DNA from: Actinomycetota bacterium
GTDB taxonomy: Bacteria > Actinomycetota > Actinomycetes > S36-B12
NCBI GenBank assembly: GCA_027729805.1
Contig: JAQCEO010000010.1
Coordinates: 1-47,322 of the forward strand
Reading direction: 5' to 3'
DNA length: 47,322 nucleotides
The notes under the pieces are model-generated. The model saw nothing but the letters and a program-made list of their open reading frames with translations, was not told the origin of the DNA and did not search any database. Made by a program: the position numbers and the translations under genes. Positions 32,667 to 44,752 of this stretch are shown here, in pieces. Position 1 is the first letter of the stretch, and each line of letters starts with the position of its first letter.

Positions 32667-34003
32667 TGTCAACCGAGTACTTGAGTGATCCTTATGCCAG
32701 TTCATATGAATCCGGCGATGAGACCATCTACAACGTCTCCGGCGGCGACTGGGACACCATTACGGCGGCGCCGGCTGGCGAGAAGGAGCGAATCGTCGTC
32801 AACATGGGCCCGCAGCACCCGTCGACTCACGGCGTACTTCGACTCATAGTTGAACTTGATGGTGAGACCGTAACCCAGGCCAGATGCGGTATCGGGTATC
32901 TGCACACGGGTATCGAGAAGAACATGGAGTTTCGGTCCTGGGTTCAAGGCGTCACATTCGTCACTCGAATGGATTACCTAGCTCCGTTCTTCAACGAGAC
33001 GGTTTACTGCCTTGCGGTTGAGAAGTTGCTCGGAGTCACCGATCAAATCCCGGAGCGAGCCAGTGCGATTCGGGTTCTGATGATGGAGTTGAACCGAATC
33101 TCGTCTCACCTGGTGGCGCTGGCAACGGGTGGTATGGAGCTAGGTGCGCTCACGGCAATGATCTTCGGGTTCCGCGAGCGTGAGTTGATCCTTGACGTAT
33201 TTGAGATGGTCACGGGGCTCCGCATGAACAGTGCGTATGTACGCCCCGGGGGTGTGGCCCAAGATCTGCCGGCAGATGGCGTCGCAAAGATCCGCGAGAT
33301 GCTGCCGCTATTGCGCAAGCGGCTAAAAGACACCACCGATCTCTTGGTAGACAATTCGATCTGGATGGGCCGCACATCTGGTATCGGGTACCTAGATCTG
33401 ACGGGCTGCATGGCACTTGGAGTTACCGGCCCGGTACTGCGTGCTACAGGGTTACCCCATGACTTGCGTAAGAGCCAGCCTTACTGCGGCTACGAAACCT
33501 ATGATTTCGATGTCGTCACCGAGACCACCTGCGATGCCTACGGCCGTTTCCTAATTCGCGTGGGCGAGATGCAGCAGTCCATGCGAATTGTGGAACAAGC
33601 ACTCGATCGGCTCGAGCAACCGGGTCCGGTAATGATTGCCGATAAGCGGATTGCCTGGCCGGCGCAATTGGCGATCGGTGCTGACGGCCAAGGCAACTCG
33701 ACTGACCATATTCGCGAAATTATGGCGGAGTCGATGGAAGCCCTAATTCATCATTTCAAGTTGGTCACCGAAGGGTTCAAAGTTCCAGTTGGTCAGGTGT
33801 ACACCACCATTGAGTCACCGCGTGGTGAGCTCGGTTGCCACCTTGTTAGTGCGGGTGGCACCCGGCCGTATCGGGCCCACTTTCGTGATCCGTCATTTAC
33901 CAACCTGCAGTCTGTGGCAGCGATGAGCGAGGGTGGGCAGGTGGCAGATCTAATTGCCTCCGTCGCCAGCATTGATCCTGTCATGGGCGGGGTCGACCGG
34001 TAG
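32666..34003 (+). CDS. nuoD: NADH-quinone oxidoreductase subunit D
   Basis: NuoD (49-kDa subunit) forms the quinone-binding pocket with NuoB. The 445 residues begin with a 50-residue extension, then the conserved [15 protein letters not shown] loop with the quinone-contacting His, and [30 protein letters not shown] and the C-terminal [17 protein letters not shown] and DPVMGGVDR close the fold. Separate nuoC and nuoD genes, not a fusion. Thirty nt separate it from nuoE. Confidence 0.97.
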   Translation: MSTEYLSDPYASSYESGDETIYNVSGGDWDTITAAPAGEKERIVVNMGPQHPSTHGVLRLIVELDGETVTQARCGIGYLHTGIEKNMEFRSWVQGVTFVTRMDYLAPFFNETVYCLAVEKLLGVTDQIPERASAIRVLMMELNRISSHLVALATGGMELGALTAMIFGFRERELILDVFEMVTGLRMNSAYVRPGGVAQDLPADGVAKIREMLPLLRKRLKDTTDLLVDNSIWMGRTSGIGYLDLTGCMALGVTGPVLRATGLPHDLRKSQPYCGYETYDFDVVTETTCDAYGRFLIRVGEMQQSMRIVEQALDRLEQPGPVMIADKRIAWPAQLAIGADGQGNSTDHIREIMAESMEALIHHFKLVTEGFKVPVGQVYTTIESPRGELGCHLVSAGGTRPYRAHFRDPSFTNLQSVAAMSEGGQVADLIASVASIDPVMGGVDR

Positions 34004-34033
34004 CCCCATCAAAAACGAGAGCGACACAGACTA

Positions 34034-34690
34034 ATGACTATCAGTGCGGAAACTCGCGGCCAGTTGCTTGAACTAGCCGCGCGCTACCCGAAACCGCGAT
34101 CGGCATTGCTTCCGATGCTGCATCTGGTGCAAAGTGTTGATGACGAGGTCACCATCGAAGGCATCAACGTTTGCGCTGAAATCCTTGGCATTACCTCGGC
34201 TGAGGTAACCGCGGTCGTGACCTTCTACACTATGTACAAGCGCAAGCCCGTTGGCCAGCATCACATTGGAGTTTGCACCAATACCTTGTGCGGGCTACTC
34301 GGTGGTGACGCCGTTTACTCGGCGCTCAGCGAGCGCCTTCGCACCGGCCACAACGAGCCGAGTGCCGATGGTAAATTTTGGCTCGAACGCATTGAATGCC
34401 AAGCTGCGTGCACACATGCACCGGTCATGACCGTGGACTGGGAGTACATGGACGATGTCACTCCGGCTAGCGCCGTGGAAGTCGTGGACCGACTTGCTCG
34501 CGGCGAGCAGGTTGAGTCAACCCGCGGGCCGGTTATTCGGGATTTCCAAGCTACCGAGCACACTTTGGCGTTCCCGCTGGATGGCTTGGTCAACGATGGG
34601 GTAGCCGTTGATGAAAAAATGCTGGTCGGCTTGCGACTTGCCAAGGAGCTCGGCATGAGTGCGGCTTCGATACCGGCCGGGGAGGCCTGA
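34034..34690 (+). CDS. nuoE: NADH-quinone oxidoreductase subunit E
   Basis: NuoE is the 24-kDa thioredoxin-like subunit holding the [2Fe-2S] cluster N1a. The 218-residue protein has the four cysteine ligands at 81 and 86 (CTNTLCGLLGG) and 122 and 126 (ECQAACTHAP). The N-terminal helical bundle includes YPKPRSALLPMLHLVQ. The C-terminal 60 residues form a less conserved tail. The stop and nuoF ATG share one base (TGATG). Confidence 0.96.
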   Translation: MTISAETRGQLLELAARYPKPRSALLPMLHLVQSVDDEVTIEGINVCAEILGITSAEVTAVVTFYTMYKRKPVGQHHIGVCTNTLCGLLGGDAVYSALSERLRTGHNEPSADGKFWLERIECQAACTHAPVMTVDWEYMDDVTPASAVEVVDRLARGEQVESTRGPVIRDFQATEHTLAFPLDGLVNDGVAVDEKMLVGLRLAKELGMSAASIPAGEA

Positions 34691-36003
34691 TGATTACTTC
34701 TGGGTTGACGCCGGTCATCACCGAGCACTGGGATAAACCAGATCTGTACACGATCGAGGGCTACCGGCGCGTTGGCGGCTACCAAGGCCTTGCTACCGCC
34801 ATCAAGATGGATCCTGATGCGATTATCGGACAGATCAAAGATTCAGGGCTGCGCGGGCGCGGAGGCGCCGGCTTCCCGACGGGGATGAAGTGGGGCTTCG
34901 TACCGCAAAACGATGGCAAGCCGCATTACTTGGTTGTTAATGCCGATGAGTCCGAGCCAGGTGCCTGTAAAGACATCCCAATCATGTTGGCGAATCCACA
35001 TGCACTTGTCGAAGGTGTAATTATTGCGTCTTATGCCATTAGGGCTAGTCATGCATTCATTTACATCCGCGGTGAGGTTCCGCATGCCATCCGCAAGGTC
35101 GCCTATGCAGTAGAGCAAGCGCGCGCGTCAGGGCTGATAGGTGAAAATATTTTGGGCAGTGGTTTTTCACTTGATGTTGTGATCCACTCGGGCGCCGGTG
35201 CATATATCTGTGGTGAGGAGACCGCCCTTTTGGATTCACTTGAGGGCTACCGTGGGCAACCGCGGCTAAAACCGCCGTTCCCAGCGGTCGCCGGACTATA
35301 CGCCTCACCGACGGTGATCAATAACGCTGAAACCATCGCCAATATCCCGTACATCGTGGATAGAGGTGTGCCATGGTTCCGCCAATTCGGTACTGAGAAA
35401 TCCCCGGGCTTCAAAGTATTCTCAATCTCGGGCCATGTGGTGCGTCCGGGCATCTACGAGGCACCGCTTGGCATAACTATGAGTGAACTCCTGGACTATG
35501 CCGGTGGCATCAGAGGCGGTGGCGAGGTCAAGTTCTGGCTGCCCGGCGGCTCTTCGGTACCAATGCTGACAGCCGAGCACCTTGATATTCCGCTGACATA
35601 CGAGGATATGGCCGCGGCGGGCACGATGCTCGGAACGGGTACTCCAATGTTGTTCGACAACACGGTCAGCGTCGTTAAGGCGGTTACGAGATGGCTTGAT
35701 TTCTACAAGCATGAGTCCTGCGGTAAATGCACTCCATGTCGTGAAGGTACTTACTGGATCACCGGAGTGCTCGAGAAATTCGAACATGGGCGCGGTTCGG
35801 CAGCTGAGGTCGACACCTTGGTGAACCTCTGTTCGCAGATCGCCGGGCGATCCTTCTGCGCCCTTGGTGATGCGGCAGCGACCCCCTACCCGGCAGCACT
35901 TAAGTACTTCCGAGCTGAGTTTGAGGCAGCCACCTCCACTTCGGCTGATGCGCAATTTGATCCAGTGGCGTCCTATGTCTTTGCGGAAGCTGCAACCCGA
36001 TGA
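34690..36003 (+). CDS. nuoF: NADH-quinone oxidoreductase subunit F
   Basis: NuoF oxidises NADH with FMN and passes electrons to cluster N3. The 437 residues contain the FMN/NADH-binding segment GRGGAGFPTG (56-65), NADESEPG (85-92), GAGAYICGEETALLDSLEG and PPFPAVAGLY. The [4Fe-4S] ligands Cys344, Cys347 and Cys350 lie in SCGKCTPCREGT, with Cys390 in GRSFCALGD. All catalytic elements are present, so the complex is a true NADH dehydrogenase rather than the NuoEFG-less form. It overlaps nuoG by 4 nt. Confidence 0.97.
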   Translation: MITSGLTPVITEHWDKPDLYTIEGYRRVGGYQGLATAIKMDPDAIIGQIKDSGLRGRGGAGFPTGMKWGFVPQNDGKPHYLVVNADESEPGACKDIPIMLANPHALVEGVIIASYAIRASHAFIYIRGEVPHAIRKVAYAVEQARASGLIGENILGSGFSLDVVIHSGAGAYICGEETALLDSLEGYRGQPRLKPPFPAVAGLYASPTVINNAETIANIPYIVDRGVPWFRQFGTEKSPGFKVFSISGHVVRPGIYEAPLGITMSELLDYAGGIRGGGEVKFWLPGGSSVPMLTAEHLDIPLTYEDMAAAGTMLGTGTPMLFDNTVSVVKAVTRWLDFYKHESCGKCTPCREGTYWITGVLEKFEHGRGSAAEVDTLVNLCSQIAGRSFCALGDAAATPYPAALKYFRAEFEAATSTSADAQFDPVASYVFAEAATR

Positions 36004-38375
36004 CCATAACGAGCAGTGCTGGATCAGATATCACCCCACAGGCCCAGCTGGTGACCATTGTCGTTGACGGCGTCGCAATCCAAATCCCAAAAGGCACACT
36101 TGTCATTCGTGCCGCGGAGTTGCTTGGGATTGAGATTCCGCGCTTTTGCGATCACCCGCTACTTGAGCCGGTAGCAGCCTGCCGCATGTGTCTTGTGGAT
36201 ATCGAGGGCGTGCCAAAACCGCAACCAGCGTGCGCGCAGGTGGTTTCTGATGGCATGCAGGTTCGAACTCAATTAACTTCACCCATTGCGCGCGACGCCC
36301 AAGAAGGTGTGATGGAGTTCCTGCTCTTGAATCACCCACTTGACTGCCCGGTTTGCGATAAAGGCGGCGAGTGCCCACTACAGAACCAAGCTATGAGCGC
36401 CGGCCGGCCGGAGTCCCGATTTGAAGGAGAGAAACGGACTTTCCCCAAGCCAATCAATGTCAGCGCGCAGATCTTGCTCGACCGGGAACGTTGTGTCTCC
36501 TGTGCTAGGTGCACCCGATTCGCAGAACAAATCGCGGGAGATCCGATGCTCGAACTACTAGAGCGTGGTGTAAGACAACAGGTTGGTACCGCGGCCGATC
36601 AGCCGTTCGATTCGTATTTCTCGGGTAACACCGTTCAAATCTGTCCCGTCGGTGCATTGACGAGTGCGGCATACCGGTTTAGGTCTCGGCCATTCGATCT
36701 GGTCTCGGTGCCAACAACCTGTGAGCATTGTGCATCGGGTTGCTCACTAAGGACCGACCATCGCCGTGGCACCGTTACGCGTCGGTTGGCATGGGACGAG
36801 CCTGCGGTGAACGAGGAATGGAACTGCGATAAGGGCCGGTTCGCATTCACCTATCAGGAGCTGGGCCGGGTAGAAACACCATTAATTCGTGAAGACGGCC
36901 AACTACGAGTCGCTTCATGGCCGGAGGCTCTTGACTTCGCGGCACGTGGGCTGGCTGCCGCGTCAAGCCACGGTGTGCTTGTTGGTGGGCGTTCAACAAT
37001 TGAAGATGCCTACGCCTATGCCCGATTCGCGCGCGTTGCCCTCAAGACGGACAATATTGATTTCCGGGTGCGCGATTCATCGGATGAAGAAGCCCAGTTC
37101 CTGCGCTCATCGGTTGCGGGCACCGCTGTTCGCACGACTTACGAAACACTTGAGAAAGCTCCGGTGGTAGTGCTAATCGCCTTCGAGCCGGAGGATGAAT
37201 CCCCAATTGTTTTCCTGCGCCTGCGCAAGGCGGCCCGCGGCGGAACCAGGATTTACTCCGTTGGCGCGGCCGCCACCCGTGGTCTGGCAAAGATGCGCGG
37301 AACCTTGATACCGGCAAAGCCTGGGGCGGAAGCCGCGGTGCTCGCTGAGTTAGCCGAGCATGTACGCGTGGATCTGAGTACACCGGGTGCGGTCATCATG
37401 GTTGGCGAACGCATCGCCGGCGTCGAAGGCGGCGCCACGGCTGTCCTTGAATTAGCTCGAGCAACCGGTGCGGCTCTTACCTGGGTTCCACGTAGGGCAG
37501 GGGAGCGCGGGGCGTTGGATGCTGGCGCACTGGCAGGACTCCTACCAGGTGGTCGGCCACTGACCGATGACAGTGCTCGGGGTGCGGTTGCGGCTGCTTG
37601 GGGAGTGGATTCGTTGCCAGCAACCGTCGGATTGGCCGGCACCGCGCTGCTTACTGCGGCTAGGGACGGTGCTATCGGCGCGCTTATCACTGCCGGTGTC
37701 GAACTTGCCGACCTGCCTGACCAAATACTTGGGCGCACCGCAATCGAAGCCGTCGGGTTCGTGGTCGCACTCGAGAACCATCACTCGGCTGTCACCGAAC
37801 TCGCCGATGTCGTCTTCCCGGTTGCAGTCGTCACCGAAAAATCTGGAACCTTTATAAATTGGGAGGGTCGACCACGACCTTTCGCGCAAGCGTTCAAGGA
37901 CGCCCTGGTGATGTCTGACGCCGTAGTACTTGGAATGTTGGCAAGTGCAATGAACATTGTCGTAGGGGCGAGTGATGTTGCGGGAATTCGTCGGGAACTT
38001 GGCGCCCTTGGGGCTTGGCCTGGTCCGCGCGCGGAGCAGCCGAGCTCACCGGCGGGCCAGGTGGTGCAGGGTGCGTACCTAGTCGCCACTTGGCGGGAGC
38101 TTATTGATAGCGGCGTAATGCAGGAGGGTGAGCCATATCTGGCAGCAACCGCGCACGCGGTCGCTGCGACGGTTTCGGTCACTACCGCCGGTGCCCTGGG
38201 TAACCCCGAACTTGTGACAGTAACGGGGCCACTTGGCTCAGTTACGGTTTCGCTGCAAATCGGCGACGTCGTTGATGGCGTGGTGTGCTTGCCCCTGAAC
38301 TCCCCAGGCTGCGCCCTCTACCGTGATCTCGGGGTGCGATCTGGCCAGGCCGTGACAATTGAAGGTGCGGTATGA
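36000..38375 (+). CDS. nuoG: NADH-quinone oxidoreductase subunit G
   Basis: NuoG is the largest peripheral subunit. The 791-residue protein has all usual cluster ligands. The [2Fe-2S] N1b ligands are Cys50, Cys61, Cys64 and Cys78. The N4-type cluster has His112, Cys116, Cys119 and Cys125. N5 has Cys165, Cys168, Cys171 and Cys215. A further set, Cys241, Cys244, Cys248 and Cys276 (CEHCASGC...NCDKG), matches the off-pathway N7 cluster kept in only some bacteria. The molybdopterin-oxidoreductase-like C-terminal half is more variable and alanine-rich, as in other actinobacteria. It overlaps nuoF and nuoH by 4 nt each. Confidence 0.96.
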   Translation: MTITSSAGSDITPQAQLVTIVVDGVAIQIPKGTLVIRAAELLGIEIPRFCDHPLLEPVAACRMCLVDIEGVPKPQPACAQVVSDGMQVRTQLTSPIARDAQEGVMEFLLLNHPLDCPVCDKGGECPLQNQAMSAGRPESRFEGEKRTFPKPINVSAQILLDRERCVSCARCTRFAEQIAGDPMLELLERGVRQQVGTAADQPFDSYFSGNTVQICPVGALTSAAYRFRSRPFDLVSVPTTCEHCASGCSLRTDHRRGTVTRRLAWDEPAVNEEWNCDKGRFAFTYQELGRVETPLIREDGQLRVASWPEALDFAARGLAAASSHGVLVGGRSTIEDAYAYARFARVALKTDNIDFRVRDSSDEEAQFLRSSVAGTAVRTTYETLEKAPVVVLIAFEPEDESPIVFLRLRKAARGGTRIYSVGAAATRGLAKMRGTLIPAKPGAEAAVLAELAEHVRVDLSTPGAVIMVGERIAGVEGGATAVLELARATGAALTWVPRRAGERGALDAGALAGLLPGGRPLTDDSARGAVAAAWGVDSLPATVGLAGTALLTAARDGAIGALITAGVELADLPDQILGRTAIEAVGFVVALENHHSAVTELADVVFPVAVVTEKSGTFINWEGRPRPFAQAFKDALVMSDAVVLGMLASAMNIVVGASDVAGIRRELGALGAWPGPRAEQPSSPAGQVVQGAYLVATWRELIDSGVMQEGEPYLAATAHAVAATVSVTTAGALGNPELVTVTGPLGSVTVSLQIGDVVDGVVCLPLNSPGCALYRDLGVRSGQAVTIEGAV

Positions 38376-39673
38376 CCGGATCACAGTTCGGGGTTTTCGG
38401 TGTTGACCCATGGTGGTTGGTACTGCTAAAAGTGCTCGTTATTTTTGTCATGCTGGTGCTCCTCACCTTGTTCACCATTTGGTGGGAGCGGCGCGTGGTG
38501 TCTCGGATGCAGAACCGCATCGGGCCAAACCGTGTGGGCCCATTTGGCTTGCTGCAGTCGTTGATGGATGGTTTCAAACTCGCTTTGAAGGAAGAGATTA
38601 TTCCGAAAGCTGCGCACCTTGGCGTCTACTGGATCGCCCCCGTTATTTCAGCAACCGCCGCCTTCTTGGCCTTCGCTGTCATTCCATTTGGCCCGACGGT
38701 CTCGGTTTTCGGAGTAGAGACTCCACTGCAACTGACTGACTTTCCAGTTTCAGTCCTCTACGTGTTAGCCATCGCCTCAATCGGTATTTATGGGATTGTG
38801 CTGGCCGGTTGGTCATCTGGCTCCACCTACCCGCTGCTTGGCGGGTTGCGATCTAGTGCCCAGATGATCTCCTACGAAATCGCAATGGGGTTGTCATTTG
38901 TTGCGGTTTTCTTGTACGCGGGGTCGATGTCAACTTCTGAGATTATCTCCGCGCAGGAGCCGATCTGGTTTGCGGTGATCTTGCTACCGTCATTCCTGAT
39001 CTACGTAACTTCGATGGTTGGGGAAACCAACCGGGCACCCTTTGATCTCCCGGAGGCCGAAGGTGAGTTAGTCGGTGGATTCCACACCGAATACTCCTCG
39101 CTGAAGTTCGCGCTCTTCTTCTTGGCCGAGTACATAAATATGGTTACCGTTTCGGCATTGGCGACAACTTTGTTCCTGGGCGGCTGGCTAGCTCCATGGC
39201 CGCTATCGCTTTGGGAGTCGGCAAATTCCGGTTGGTGGCCGCTACTTTGGTGGCTGGTAAAGGTTCAAATCTTCATTTTCATATTTATCTGGCTTCGCGG
39301 TACGCTCCCGCGCCTTCGGTACGACCAGTTCATGAAGTTCGGCTGGAAGGTATTGATCCCGGCCTCGATTACCTGGATCATGGTCGTTGCCGCCGCTCGG
39401 GTTTTGCGCAATGACATCGCGCTCAGCAACCGTGAATTACTTATTATCGGTGCGGTGGTAATCGCGGTGCTCTTGCTCGGTTCTTGGTTCGCGCAGGTGG
39501 TGATAGACCGTCGTGAGACGGCACGCAAGCTGGCTCTGGAGGAGATCGAAAACCGTCCGTACGACCCGCTTGCCGGTGGTTTTCCAATACCACCGATGCC
39601 CGGGCAACAGGCTGTGCTCACATCACGTCGAACAGCTAGCCAAGTAGTGCAACAGGAGGCCCTCGATGGCTGA
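38372..39673 (+). CDS. nuoH: NADH-quinone oxidoreductase subunit H
   Basis: NuoH forms the membrane side of the quinone chamber and links it to the proton channels. The 433-residue protein has about eight to nine helices and the conserved loops [37 protein letters not shown] and [13 protein letters not shown], which hold the acidic residues needed for coupling. The polar C-terminal tail (about 390-433) is longer than in proteobacteria, a common feature in actinobacteria. The stop overlaps nuoI by 8 nt. Confidence 0.97.
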   Translation: MTGSQFGVFGVDPWWLVLLKVLVIFVMLVLLTLFTIWWERRVVSRMQNRIGPNRVGPFGLLQSLMDGFKLALKEEIIPKAAHLGVYWIAPVISATAAFLAFAVIPFGPTVSVFGVETPLQLTDFPVSVLYVLAIASIGIYGIVLAGWSSGSTYPLLGGLRSSAQMISYEIAMGLSFVAVFLYAGSMSTSEIISAQEPIWFAVILLPSFLIYVTSMVGETNRAPFDLPEAEGELVGGFHTEYSSLKFALFFLAEYINMVTVSALATTLFLGGWLAPWPLSLWESANSGWWPLLWWLVKVQIFIFIFIWLRGTLPRLRYDQFMKFGWKVLIPASITWIMVVAAARVLRNDIALSNRELLIIGAVVIAVLLLGSWFAQVVIDRRETARKLALEEIENRPYDPLAGGFPIPPMPGQQAVLTSRRTASQVVQQEALDG

Positions 39674-40226
39674 ACTCCCGCAGGCGGTGCGTGGCTTTGG
39701 GGTCACGTTCGCCACTATGTTCAAGAAGGTAGTGACGGAGCAGTATCCAGAGCAGGCGGCGAAATTCCCACCGAAGCCGCGCTATCACGGCCGGCACCAA
39801 CTCAACCGTTGGGCTGATGGCCTCGAGAAGTGTATTGGCTGCGAACTTTGCGCGTGGGCATGTCCGGCAGATGCCATTTTCGTGCAGGGAGCAGACAATA
39901 AAGAAGGTGATCGTCATTCCCCCGGTGAGCGGTATGGCCGGGTGTACCAAATCAACTACCTGCGTTGCATCTTCTGCGGCTTGTGCATTGAGGCCTGCCC
40001 AACGCGGGCGCTGACCATGACAAATGAGTTTGAGTTGGCAGACAACAACCGAGCTGACCTGATCTACGAGAAGCAGGATCTGTTGACGCCTTTGCTGCCT
40101 GGGATGCTCGCACCTCCGCACGAGATGGTGCCTGGTACCACCGACACTGACTACTACGCGAACAAGATCACTGGTTCGGTGCCTGAGCAGGTGGTTGCCG
40201 CGGATGCCGAGCGGGTGATCCCATGA
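39666..40226 (+). CDS. nuoI: NADH-quinone oxidoreductase subunit I
   Basis: NuoI holds clusters N6a and N6b, which pass electrons to N2. In the 186-residue ferredoxin-like protein the ligands are Cys56, Cys59, Cys62 with Cys66 ([12 protein letters not shown]) and Cys101, Cys104, Cys107 with Cys111 ([12 protein letters not shown]). The N-terminal amphipathic helix ([13 protein letters not shown]) rests on NuoH. The ATG at 39666 lies inside the nuoH end, and the stop overlaps nuoJ. Confidence 0.97.
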   Translation: MAELPQAVRGFGVTFATMFKKVVTEQYPEQAAKFPPKPRYHGRHQLNRWADGLEKCIGCELCAWACPADAIFVQGADNKEGDRHSPGERYGRVYQINYLRCIFCGLCIEACPTRALTMTNEFELADNNRADLIYEKQDLLTPLLPGMLAPPHEMVPGTTDTDYYANKITGSVPEQVVAADAERVIP

Positions 40227-40993
40227 CCGAGTTCAACCTTGGCGAGGAAATCGTCTTTTGGGGCAGTGGCGGGCTCGCTGTCCTTGGCGCCCTTGGCATG
40301 ATCTTGTCCAAGAAGGCTGTCCACAGCGCCCTTTGGGTAGCACTGACCATGATCAACCTTGCCATCTTGTACATCGCCAATTCGGCCCCCTTCCTAGGCA
40401 TGGTGCAGATCATCGTCTACACCGGCGCTGTGATGATGCTATTTCTTTTTGTCTTGATGGTGGTCGGTGTCGATTCATCCGACTCACTGATCGAAACCCT
40501 CAAGGGCCAGCGATTAGTGGCTATCGTCCTTGCCCTGGGCCTAACCATTTTACTGATTGCCGGTGTCGGTGCGGGTATGACCGATGTAGTACCCGTGGGC
40601 CTTGACGAAGCCAATGGGGTTGACGGCGGCAATGTCGAAGGTATTGCGCGATTGCTATTCACCGACTACCTAGTTGCTTTTGAAGTCACATCTGTGCTGC
40701 TCATTACCGCGGCACTAGGTGCGATGGTGTTGACGCACCGGGAGCGCTGGCTGCCACGTGCCAGCCAAGAGGAGCTTTCCAAAGCTAGATTCTTAGGTCC
40801 AGGGCACCCGGGGAACCTACCTAGCTCGGGTACCTACGCCCGGCACAATGCGGTCGACACCCCAGCCTTGCTGCCGGACGGCTCATCAAGTGATCTGAGC
40901 ATTCCGGGGCCACTTGTTGCTAGGGGCGATGTTCGACCAATAGACCACCACGATGTCGAAGAGATCGAAAGTCTGGGCGGAGGGTCGAAGTGA
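40223..40993 (+). CDS. nuoJ: NADH-quinone oxidoreductase subunit J
   Basis: A 256-residue membrane subunit with five helices. The third helix region has the conserved [23 protein letters not shown], whose bent pi-helix is part of the coupling machinery. After residue about 180 the protein continues as a polar tail of about 75 residues not needed for the helices, as seen in other actinobacterial NuoJ. The ATG overlaps nuoI, and the stop overlaps nuoK as GTGA. Confidence 0.95.
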   Translation: MTEFNLGEEIVFWGSGGLAVLGALGMILSKKAVHSALWVALTMINLAILYIANSAPFLGMVQIIVYTGAVMMLFLFVLMVVGVDSSDSLIETLKGQRLVAIVLALGLTILLIAGVGAGMTDVVPVGLDEANGVDGGNVEGIARLLFTDYLVAFEVTSVLLITAALGAMVLTHRERWLPRASQEELSKARFLGPGHPGNLPSSGTYARHNAVDTPALLPDGSSSDLSIPGPLVARGDVRPIDHHDVEEIESLGGGSK

Positions 40994-41289
40994 ATCCGGC
41001 TAACTACGTGATCTTGTCGGCGATCCTCTTCAGTCTCGGTGCGATTGGGGTGTTGGTACGCCGAAACGCGATCATCGTCTTCATGAGTGTCGAATTAATG
41101 CTTAACGCAGCGAATCTCGCATTCGTTGCTTTCGCTCGTACGAACGGCAACCTCGATGGGCAGGTGGTGGCTTTCTTTGTCATGGTGGTGGCAGCCGCTG
41201 AAGTCGTAGTAGGGCTAGCGATCATCGTGACAATTTTTAGAAGTAGACGCTCTGCCTCAATTGACGAACCAAATTTACTCAAGTACTAG
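40990..41289 (+). CDS. nuoK: NADH-quinone oxidoreductase subunit K
   Basis: A 99-residue MrpC-like subunit with three helices. The conserved membrane glutamates appear in [15 protein letters not shown] (helix 2) and [14 protein letters not shown] (helix 3), key residues of the proton pathway next to NuoN. The GTG at 40990 overlaps nuoJ by 4 nt. A 35-nt gap follows, one of the few in the operon, containing AGAGGA as the nuoL ribosome-binding site. Confidence 0.97.
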   Translation: MNPANYVILSAILFSLGAIGVLVRRNAIIVFMSVELMLNAANLAFVAFARTNGNLDGQVVAFFVMVVAAAEVVVGLAIIVTIFRSRRSASIDEPNLLKY

Positions 41290-41324
41290 CCACATCCGAC
41301 AAGGCCGACGAAGAGGATCTGACC

Positions 41325-43220
41325 GTGATAGAGCTCATGCCCGCATCGGGCGTGTTCTCACTGATCTGGGTGCTCATTGCCTTACCGCTTCTGGGAGCGG
41401 GCGTTTTGTTACTCGGTGGCCGCCGCACCAATTCCTGGGGCCCGTACCTCGGGGTGCTTACCGTGGTCGGATCCGCGGTGCTTGCTGTGTTCATGTTGCT
41501 TGCCATGATGGGGCAGCCCGCTAATGAGCGTTCCATCGGGCAGACTGTCTTCAGCTGGGTGTTCGCCGGCAACCTCGAAGTCGATATGGCTTTTCAGCTG
41601 GACCAGCTGTCGATGGTTTTCGTCCTGCTGATCACCATCGTCGGCTCACTTATTCATATCTACTCCATCGGATACATGTCCCACGACGCTGACAAGCGGA
41701 AATTCTTCGGCTACCTGAACTTGTTCGTTGCGGCGATGCTCTTACTGGTGCTCGCCAACAACTACCTCCTGCTGTATGTGGGCTGGGAGGGTGTCGGTCT
41801 GGCTAGTTACCTCTTGATCGGATTCTGGCAAATCAAGCCCACCGCTGCAGCAGCGGCCAAGAAGGCGTTCATCATTAACCGCGTTGGCGATGTGGGCCTC
41901 AGCCTTGCCATCATGGTCATGTTCGCCACTTTCGGCTCGGTCTCATTTAGTGATGTCTTCGGGCAGGCCAGTGCAGCCAGTGAAGGCACCTTGACGGCGA
42001 TCGGATTGCTCCTCCTCCTTGCGGCATGCGGTAAGTCCGCGCAGTTCCCGCTGCAAGCCTGGCTCCTTGACGCCATGGAAGGCCCAACCCCGGTGTCAGC
42101 GCTTATCCATGCGGCGACCATGGTCACCGCGGGGGTGTACCTGATAGTTCGCAGCAACGCAATATTCGACCGAGCGGTGTGGGCCGCAGCAGCCGTCGTG
42201 CTCGTGGGCCTGATCACCATCTTCATGGGAGCCATTATTGGTTCCGCTAAAGACGACATTAAGAAGTCACTTGCCGGATCTACGATGAGTCAAATCGGAT
42301 ACATGATTTTTGCCGCGGGACTAGGTCCTATCGGTTATGTATTTGCCATCTTCCACCTCTTGACCCACGGCGTGTTCAAAGCTGGACTGTTCCTTGGGGC
42401 AGGTTCGGTAATGCATGGCATGAAAGACAACGTGAACATGCGTCGATACGGCGCGTTGCGTGGATTAATGATCATCACGTTCGTGACTTTTATGGCCGGC
42501 TATCTGGCAATTATGGGGATTCCACCTTTTGCCGGGTTCTGGTCTAAGGACGAGATCATCCACGCCGCCTTTGAACGCAGTTGGGTGATAGGCGCCGCGG
42601 CCATCTTGGGCGCTGGCATCACCGGGTTCTATATGACCCGCATGGTCGTGATGACCTTCTTCGGCAAGGCCAGGTGGGAGGACGATGTGCACCCGCATGA
42701 GTCACCTGCTGTGATGACGATCCCTCTCGTCATCTTGGCGATCGGCTCCACTTTCTTGGGCATGGCGTTGCTATTCTGGGGAAATATCGAGACTTGGCTC
42801 GAGCCAGTTGTCGGGTTCGCAAGTGGACCCACTCCACTTTCATCTATCGCGCTGATTGCAATCACCTTGGTGGTCGTACTAATAGGCGCATTCATCGGCT
42901 GGCGTCAGTACGGTGCGAAGCCGGTTCCGATCGAAGCCCCACGCGGTAACTGGTTAACAAGGGCGGCTCGCCGCGACCTGTACGGCGACGATGTCAACGA
43001 GGTGGTAATAGTAAAACCCTCATTCGCACTCGCCCGTTGGCTCAACTGGTTTGACTCGTCTTGGATTGATGGGGTAGTCGGCGGTGTTGCGGCTTTCGTC
43101 GGCGGCGCAGCTGGCCGGTTACGCCGCACCCAATCGGGATTTGCCCGCTCCTATGCCCTTTCAATGCTGGGCGGCGCCGTTTTGATTGCCGCTGCTCTCG
43201 TACTGGTTCGGCTGTCATGA
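41325..43220 (+). CDS. nuoL: NADH-quinone oxidoreductase subunit L
   Basis: NuoL is the distal antiporter-like proton-pumping subunit with the long lateral helix. The 631-residue protein has about 16 hydrophobic segments. Conserved stretches include [18 protein letters not shown] with the key Glu, [20 protein letters not shown] (Lys and the [15 protein letters not shown] family motif) and [14 protein letters not shown]. The C-terminal part holds the lateral helix and a final anchor. The GTG at 41325 has a clear Shine-Dalgarno. It overlaps nuoM as ATGA. Confidence 0.96.
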   Translation: MIELMPASGVFSLIWVLIALPLLGAGVLLLGGRRTNSWGPYLGVLTVVGSAVLAVFMLLAMMGQPANERSIGQTVFSWVFAGNLEVDMAFQLDQLSMVFVLLITIVGSLIHIYSIGYMSHDADKRKFFGYLNLFVAAMLLLVLANNYLLLYVGWEGVGLASYLLIGFWQIKPTAAAAAKKAFIINRVGDVGLSLAIMVMFATFGSVSFSDVFGQASAASEGTLTAIGLLLLLAACGKSAQFPLQAWLLDAMEGPTPVSALIHAATMVTAGVYLIVRSNAIFDRAVWAAAAVVLVGLITIFMGAIIGSAKDDIKKSLAGSTMSQIGYMIFAAGLGPIGYVFAIFHLLTHGVFKAGLFLGAGSVMHGMKDNVNMRRYGALRGLMIITFVTFMAGYLAIMGIPPFAGFWSKDEIIHAAFERSWVIGAAAILGAGITGFYMTRMVVMTFFGKARWEDDVHPHESPAVMTIPLVILAIGSTFLGMALLFWGNIETWLEPVVGFASGPTPLSSIALIAITLVVVLIGAFIGWRQYGAKPVPIEAPRGNWLTRAARRDLYGDDVNEVVIVKPSFALARWLNWFDSSWIDGVVGGVAAFVGGAAGRLRRTQSGFARSYALSMLGGAVLIAAALVLVRLS

Positions 43221-44752
43221 CCCCTTGGTTGACGATCCTCGCGCTCGTGCCCCTAGTCGGCAGTGTCATCGTGGCATTGCTGCCGGGGTCGCGGCCTACT
43301 TTGGCCAAGCAATTTACTCTGGCGGTCTCATTGATCACCTTGGCCTTGACCATCTTGATGGCCCTGCAATTCAATGGCGCCTCGACCGAGCCCTTCCAAT
43401 TCGTGGAGTCCTACTCGTGGATTCCCGCATTTGGCATTTCTTATTCGGTGGGCGTTGACGGTATCGGCCTGGTGTTGATTGCCCTGGCGGCGACGTTGGT
43501 GCCGATCGTGGTGATTGCCGGGTGGCGCGATGTGGATGCCAACAGCGGTGGCTCGGTAAAGGGTTACTTCGCCTTGATCTTGGCACTGGAAACTTTGATG
43601 ATCTGGGTTTTCGCTGCCACCGACCTATTTATGTTCTACGTCTTCTTTGAGGCAATGCTCATCCCGGTCTACTTCATGATCGGACGTTACGGTGGCCCGC
43701 AACGATCCTACGCGGCCGTTAAGTTCCTGATGTACAGCCTGCTCGGTGGGCTCTTCATGCTGGCCTCGATGATTGGACTGTATGTAGTTTCCGCTCAGGT
43801 CACCGGCCAAGGCACCTTTGACTACTTGTCTTTGGTGGGCTTGGAGATGGACCCCACGGCTGAGAGGTTGCTCTTCCTCGGGTTCTTCTTCGCGTTCGCC
43901 ATTAAAGCTCCGCTTTGGCCTTTCCACACTTGGTTACCTGATGCGGCGAGTGCCGCCAAGCCCGGAACCGCCGTCCTACTTATCGGGGTGCTCGACAAAG
44001 TGGGTACTTTCGGCATGATCCGTTACTGCTTACCGATATTCCCGGCCGCCAGCGAGTTTTATGCACCCGTTGTTATTGGCATGGCGCTGGTCGGCATCTT
44101 CTACGGCGCCTATGTGGCACTCAACCAAAATGACATGAAGCGGTTGTTTGCATACTCGTCAATGTCCCATTTCGGATTTATCGCCCTGGGTATCTTTGTA
44201 TTCACCACCATCGCTCAAAGTGGTTCGATGGTTTACATGGTTGCCCATGGGCTCTCTACAGCGGCACTGTTCTTAACCGCAGGATTCTTGATGCAGCGGG
44301 CCAATGGCTCCAGCCTCATCTCGGACTTCGGGGGTGTTAATAAGGCAGCACCGGTACTTGCCGGCTTCTTCATGTTCGCAGCTTTGTCATCGCTGGCACT
44401 ACCAGGGCTGGTTTCCTTCGTTGGCGAGTTCATGGTGCTGCTCGGCACCTTCCAGCGCTACCTGATTGTCGGCGGGGTAGCGACTTTGGGGATCGTCATA
44501 ACAGCGGCATATGTACTTAGGCTTTACCAGAAATCCATGACGGGACCACTTGCCCCCAAATTGGTCGGCATGCCTGATCTCAGTGGTCGTGAGATCCTCG
44601 CCCTGATGCCGATCGTGGTGCTGACATTGGTGCTCGGCCTCTTCCCGGCTCCTATTCTAAATGTCATCAACCCGGCGGTGGACCGCGTAATGACAACGAT
44701 TGGCGCTACCGATCCCACCCCCACAGTCTCAAGTGACGGGAGCGGCCAGTGA
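43217..44752 (+). CDS. nuoM: NADH-quinone oxidoreductase subunit M
   Basis: A 511-residue antiporter-like proton-pumping subunit with about 14 helices. Conserved motifs include [17 protein letters not shown] with the essential Glu, [19 protein letters not shown] with the central Lys and His, [14 protein letters not shown], and [15 protein letters not shown]. Length and motifs are normal. It overlaps nuoL and nuoN by 4 nt, so the last three antiporter-like genes are coupled. Confidence 0.96.
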   Translation: MTPWLTILALVPLVGSVIVALLPGSRPTLAKQFTLAVSLITLALTILMALQFNGASTEPFQFVESYSWIPAFGISYSVGVDGIGLVLIALAATLVPIVVIAGWRDVDANSGGSVKGYFALILALETLMIWVFAATDLFMFYVFFEAMLIPVYFMIGRYGGPQRSYAAVKFLMYSLLGGLFMLASMIGLYVVSAQVTGQGTFDYLSLVGLEMDPTAERLLFLGFFFAFAIKAPLWPFHTWLPDAASAAKPGTAVLLIGVLDKVGTFGMIRYCLPIFPAASEFYAPVVIGMALVGIFYGAYVALNQNDMKRLFAYSSMSHFGFIALGIFVFTTIAQSGSMVYMVAHGLSTAALFLTAGFLMQRANGSSLISDFGGVNKAAPVLAGFFMFAALSSLALPGLVSFVGEFMVLLGTFQRYLIVGGVATLGIVITAAYVLRLYQKSMTGPLAPKLVGMPDLSGREILALMPIVVLTLVLGLFPAPILNVINPAVDRVMTTIGATDPTPTVSSDGSGQ